Source of the DNA: Massilia sp. erpn
GTDB lineage: Bacteria; Pseudomonadota; Gammaproteobacteria; Burkholderiales; Burkholderiaceae_D
Length of the DNA: 64,000 bases
NCBI RefSeq assembly: GCF_024400215.1
Contig: NZ_CP053748.1
Coordinates: 1,240,001-1,304,000, forward strand
Direction: 5' to 3'
Shown: in pieces, positions 62,243 to 64,000 of the stretch
Layout: each line of letters starts with the position of its first letter
Numbering within the stretch: position 1 is the first letter of the stretch
Position numbers and translations under genes: made by a program
The notes under the pieces: generated by a model
What the model saw: only the letters and a program-made list of their open reading frames with translations
Told to the model about the DNA's origin: nothing
The model's database searches: none

Positions 62243-64000
62243 TTATACCGATTTCTTCATCAGCTTGTCCACCGAGGACTGGGTCTCGGGGTGGTAGCGC
62301 GGACGGGCTTTGGCGTACACGCCCTTGGCCCAGGCCTGGTCCTTCTCGTTCTTGAGCAGGGCGTTGTAGAGCGGCACCACGAACTTCTGCCGGCCCACGC
62401 TCATGAGGAAGGTATTGAGCGGCTCGCGCACATCGTAGCCGGCCTTGACCGAAGCCAGGTAGAAGCGGAAGGCGATTTCGTTATTGCGGCTGCTGCGCAG
62501 GGCGAAGGCTTCATCCAGCTCCTTGAGCTGGGCGGCACTGGCCTTGCCATCGATATCGTTCAGGAAGTGCATCCATTCGGTGGCGTTCCAGGCCTTGGTG
62601 CTCAAGTCCTTGGTGGCGGTATCGCCTTTCAGCCAGGCGTCGCGCTGGGCGTCGAGCGCGGCCAGGCGCGGCGACACGGCGCGCTGCGCAGTGGCCGGCA
62701 CGCCGGGGCCGTACAGCCATTCGGCCAGCTCGTTCTCGCCCATGATGTCGGGACGCTTTTCCAGCAGATTCTTGCGCAGATAGGCCAGGAACTGTTCGGT
62801 GGTGGCCGACTGGAAGGCGTGCTGGTCGAACCAGCCGCGCAGGAAGGGATCGAAGACCTCGCGGCCGGCGCGCTGCTCCAGCGTGTGCAGGAACCAGGCG
62901 CCCTTCGGATAGGCCAGGCCTTCATCGGTATAGGTGGCCGGGTTGACGTCCGCATCGCGCGTGAGCAAGGCTTGCTTGGCGACCGGGATATCCTTGAGCG
63001 AGGCAAACAGCTCTTCCTGTTCCAGTTGCAGATTCATCTGCGCCACATCGGCGCCGTACAGGCTTTCCACGATGCGAGTGGTGACATAGGTGGTGAAGCC
63101 CTCGTTCAGCCACCAGTGCTTCCAGGAGGCGTTGGTCACCAGGTTGCCGGACCAGGAGTGGGCAAGCTCGTGCGCGATCAGGTCGTTCAGGCTGCGGTCG
63201 CCCGCGATCATGGTCGGGGTGAGGAAGGTCAGGCGCGGGTTTTCCATGCCGCCGATGGGGAAGGATGGCGGCAGCACCAGCATATCATAACGCCCCCAGC
63301 GGTATTGGCCGTACAGCGATTCGGCGGCGGCGATCATCTTCTCGGTGTCGGCCAGCTCGTAGGCGGCCGCTTCGATGCGCGCCGGCTCGGCGTACACGGA
63401 AGAGCGCGGGCCGACGCTGCGCACGTCGATCTCGCCGATGGCGATGGCCAGCAGATAGGCCGGCACCGGCTGCGGCATGCGGAAGTTCCAGCCGCCTACG
63501 CCGGTGGCCTGCGGATCGTTCTCGGCGCTCATCACCACGCGCAGGCCGGACGGCGCGGCGATGCGCGCGCTATAGGTGAAGCGCACGGCGGGCGTGTCCT
63601 GCACCGGCGCCCAGGAGCGCGCGTTGATCGACTGCGACTGGCTGAACATGAAGGGACGCTTGCCCGACATGGTCTGCTGCGGCGTCAGCCACTGCAGGGC
63701 GCTGGCGCCGGGTGCGGTGCTGTAATAGATGCGCACTTTTTCGGGCTGGCCGGCCAGGGCGATGCGCAGGGCGCGGCCCTTCTCGGCATCGGGCTTGTCC
63801 AGCATATACGAAGCGGCGGCCCAGCGGCCGGCCGTGTTCAGCACCTGCACCCGCGCGATCTTCAGGTCGCGCGTATCGAGCGCCAGATTGCGCGCCGATT
63901 TATCCAGCCAGTTCAGGGTCAGCTCGGCGTAGCCGCTCAAGGTCTTGCGCGCAAAATCGGCTTTCAGGTCCAGGTGCAGATCGCTGGTGCGCACCTGGTC
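62243..64000 (-). CDS. M1 family aminopeptidase (LTA4H/aminopeptidase-B type), 5' end outside the window
   Basis: A zinc aminopeptidase, with 586 codons visible; the N-terminus lies beyond base 64000 because the frame is open to the edge. It has the exopeptidase motif GGMEN (in PSFPIGGMENPRLTFL), the zinc-binding HELAH (bases 63158-63172) followed by NEGFTTY with the third ligand, and the C-terminal helical domain of the leukotriene-A4-hydrolase-like subgroup. It precedes the beta-lactamase-like gene in the same direction; both are probably periplasmic peptide-processing enzymes. Confidence 0.92.
   Translation of the reverse strand, partial: DQVRTSDLHLDLKADFARKTLSGYAELTLNWLDKSARNLALDTRDLKIARVQVLNTAGRWAAASYMLDKPDAEKGRALRIALAGQPEKVRIYYSTAPGASALQWLTPQQTMSGKRPFMFSQSQSINARSWAPVQDTPAVRFTYSARIAAPSGLRVVMSAENDPQATGVGGWNFRMPQPVPAYLLAIAIGEIDVRSVGPRSSVYAEPARIEAAAYELADTEKMIAAAESLYGQYRWGRYDMLVLPPSFPIGGMENPRLTFLTPTMIAGDRSLNDLIAHELAHSWSGNLVTNASWKHWWLNEGFTTYVTTRIVESLYGADVAQMNLQLEQEELFASLKDIPVAKQALLTRDADVNPATYTDEGLAYPKGAWFLHTLEQRAGREVFDPFLRGWFDQHAFQSATTEQFLAYLRKNLLEKRPDIMGENELAEWLYGPGVPATAQRAVSPRLAALDAQRDAWLKGDTATKDLSTKAWNATEWMHFLNDIDGKASAAQLKELDEAFALRSSRNNEIAFRFYLASVKAGYDVREPLNTFLMSVGRQKFVVPLYNALLKNEKDQAWAKGVYAKARPRYHPETQSSVDKLMKKSV

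Overview
The window looks like a GC-rich betaproteobacterium of the Burkholderiales, most probably Oxalobacteraceae (Massilia/Duganella/Janthinobacterium type). The evidence is a str-S10-spc-alpha ribosomal superoperon with betaproteobacterial-looking proteins, three PEP-CTERM proteins (one of the FxDxF type), large TonB-dependent receptors, and the general style of the accessory genes. No rRNA, tRNA, CRISPR array, transposase or phage gene was seen.

Region 1 (1-13.7 kb, minus strand) is the ribosomal protein block, in transcription order rplC-rplD-rplW-rplB-rpsS-rplV-rpsC-rplP-rpmC-rpsQ, then rplN-rplX-rplE-rpsN-rpsH-rplF-rplR-rpsE-rpmD-rplO-secY-infA-rpmJ-rpsM-rpsK-rpsD-rpoA. Region 3 (24.1-29.2 kb, minus) holds its upstream part, rpsL-rpsG-fusA-tuf-rpsJ, behind a near-consensus sigma70 promoter. 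The two parts are separated between rpsJ and rplC by Region 2 (13.7-24.1 kb): a secreted lyase-like protein, an M4 metallopeptidase, the creBCD signalling operon and a TonB receptor. rpsJ now ends in a strong terminator and rplC has its own promoter.

Region 4 (29.2-38.5 kb) carries a ParD/ParE toxin-antitoxin pair, a phosphoethanolamine transferase, a MacA-ATPase-MacB export operon, an acyltransferase-like membrane protein, an S41-like secreted protein and a possible MutS-related fragment. Region 5 (38.5-46.0 kb) is a six-gene operon: membrane fusion protein, ABC ATPase, two MacB-type permeases, an NtrC-type response regulator and a NtrY-like kinase. It is preceded by a sigma54 promoter and a cluster of palindromic sites, so it probably controls itself. 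Region 6 (46-54.8 kb) has an FxDxF PEP-CTERM protein, a spermidine-synthase-like protein, a second TonB receptor, a PdxR-type regulator divergent from a flavin-binding PNPOx-like protein, an exported methyltransferase-like protein, a periplasmic-binding-like protein and an ankyrin protein.

Region 7 (54.8-64 kb) begins with a tightly coupled operon of a FeeM-like N-acyl amino acid synthase, a ThiF/E1-like adenylyltransferase and a nitroreductase-like flavoprotein, with a 20-bp palindrome upstream and a clean terminator behind. This is the best candidate for an undescribed pathway. Next come two tandem PepA-like PEP-CTERM genes, each with a sigma54 promoter and matching upstream elements at the same spacing, then a serine beta-lactamase-like hydrolase and an M1 aminopeptidase cut by the window edge.
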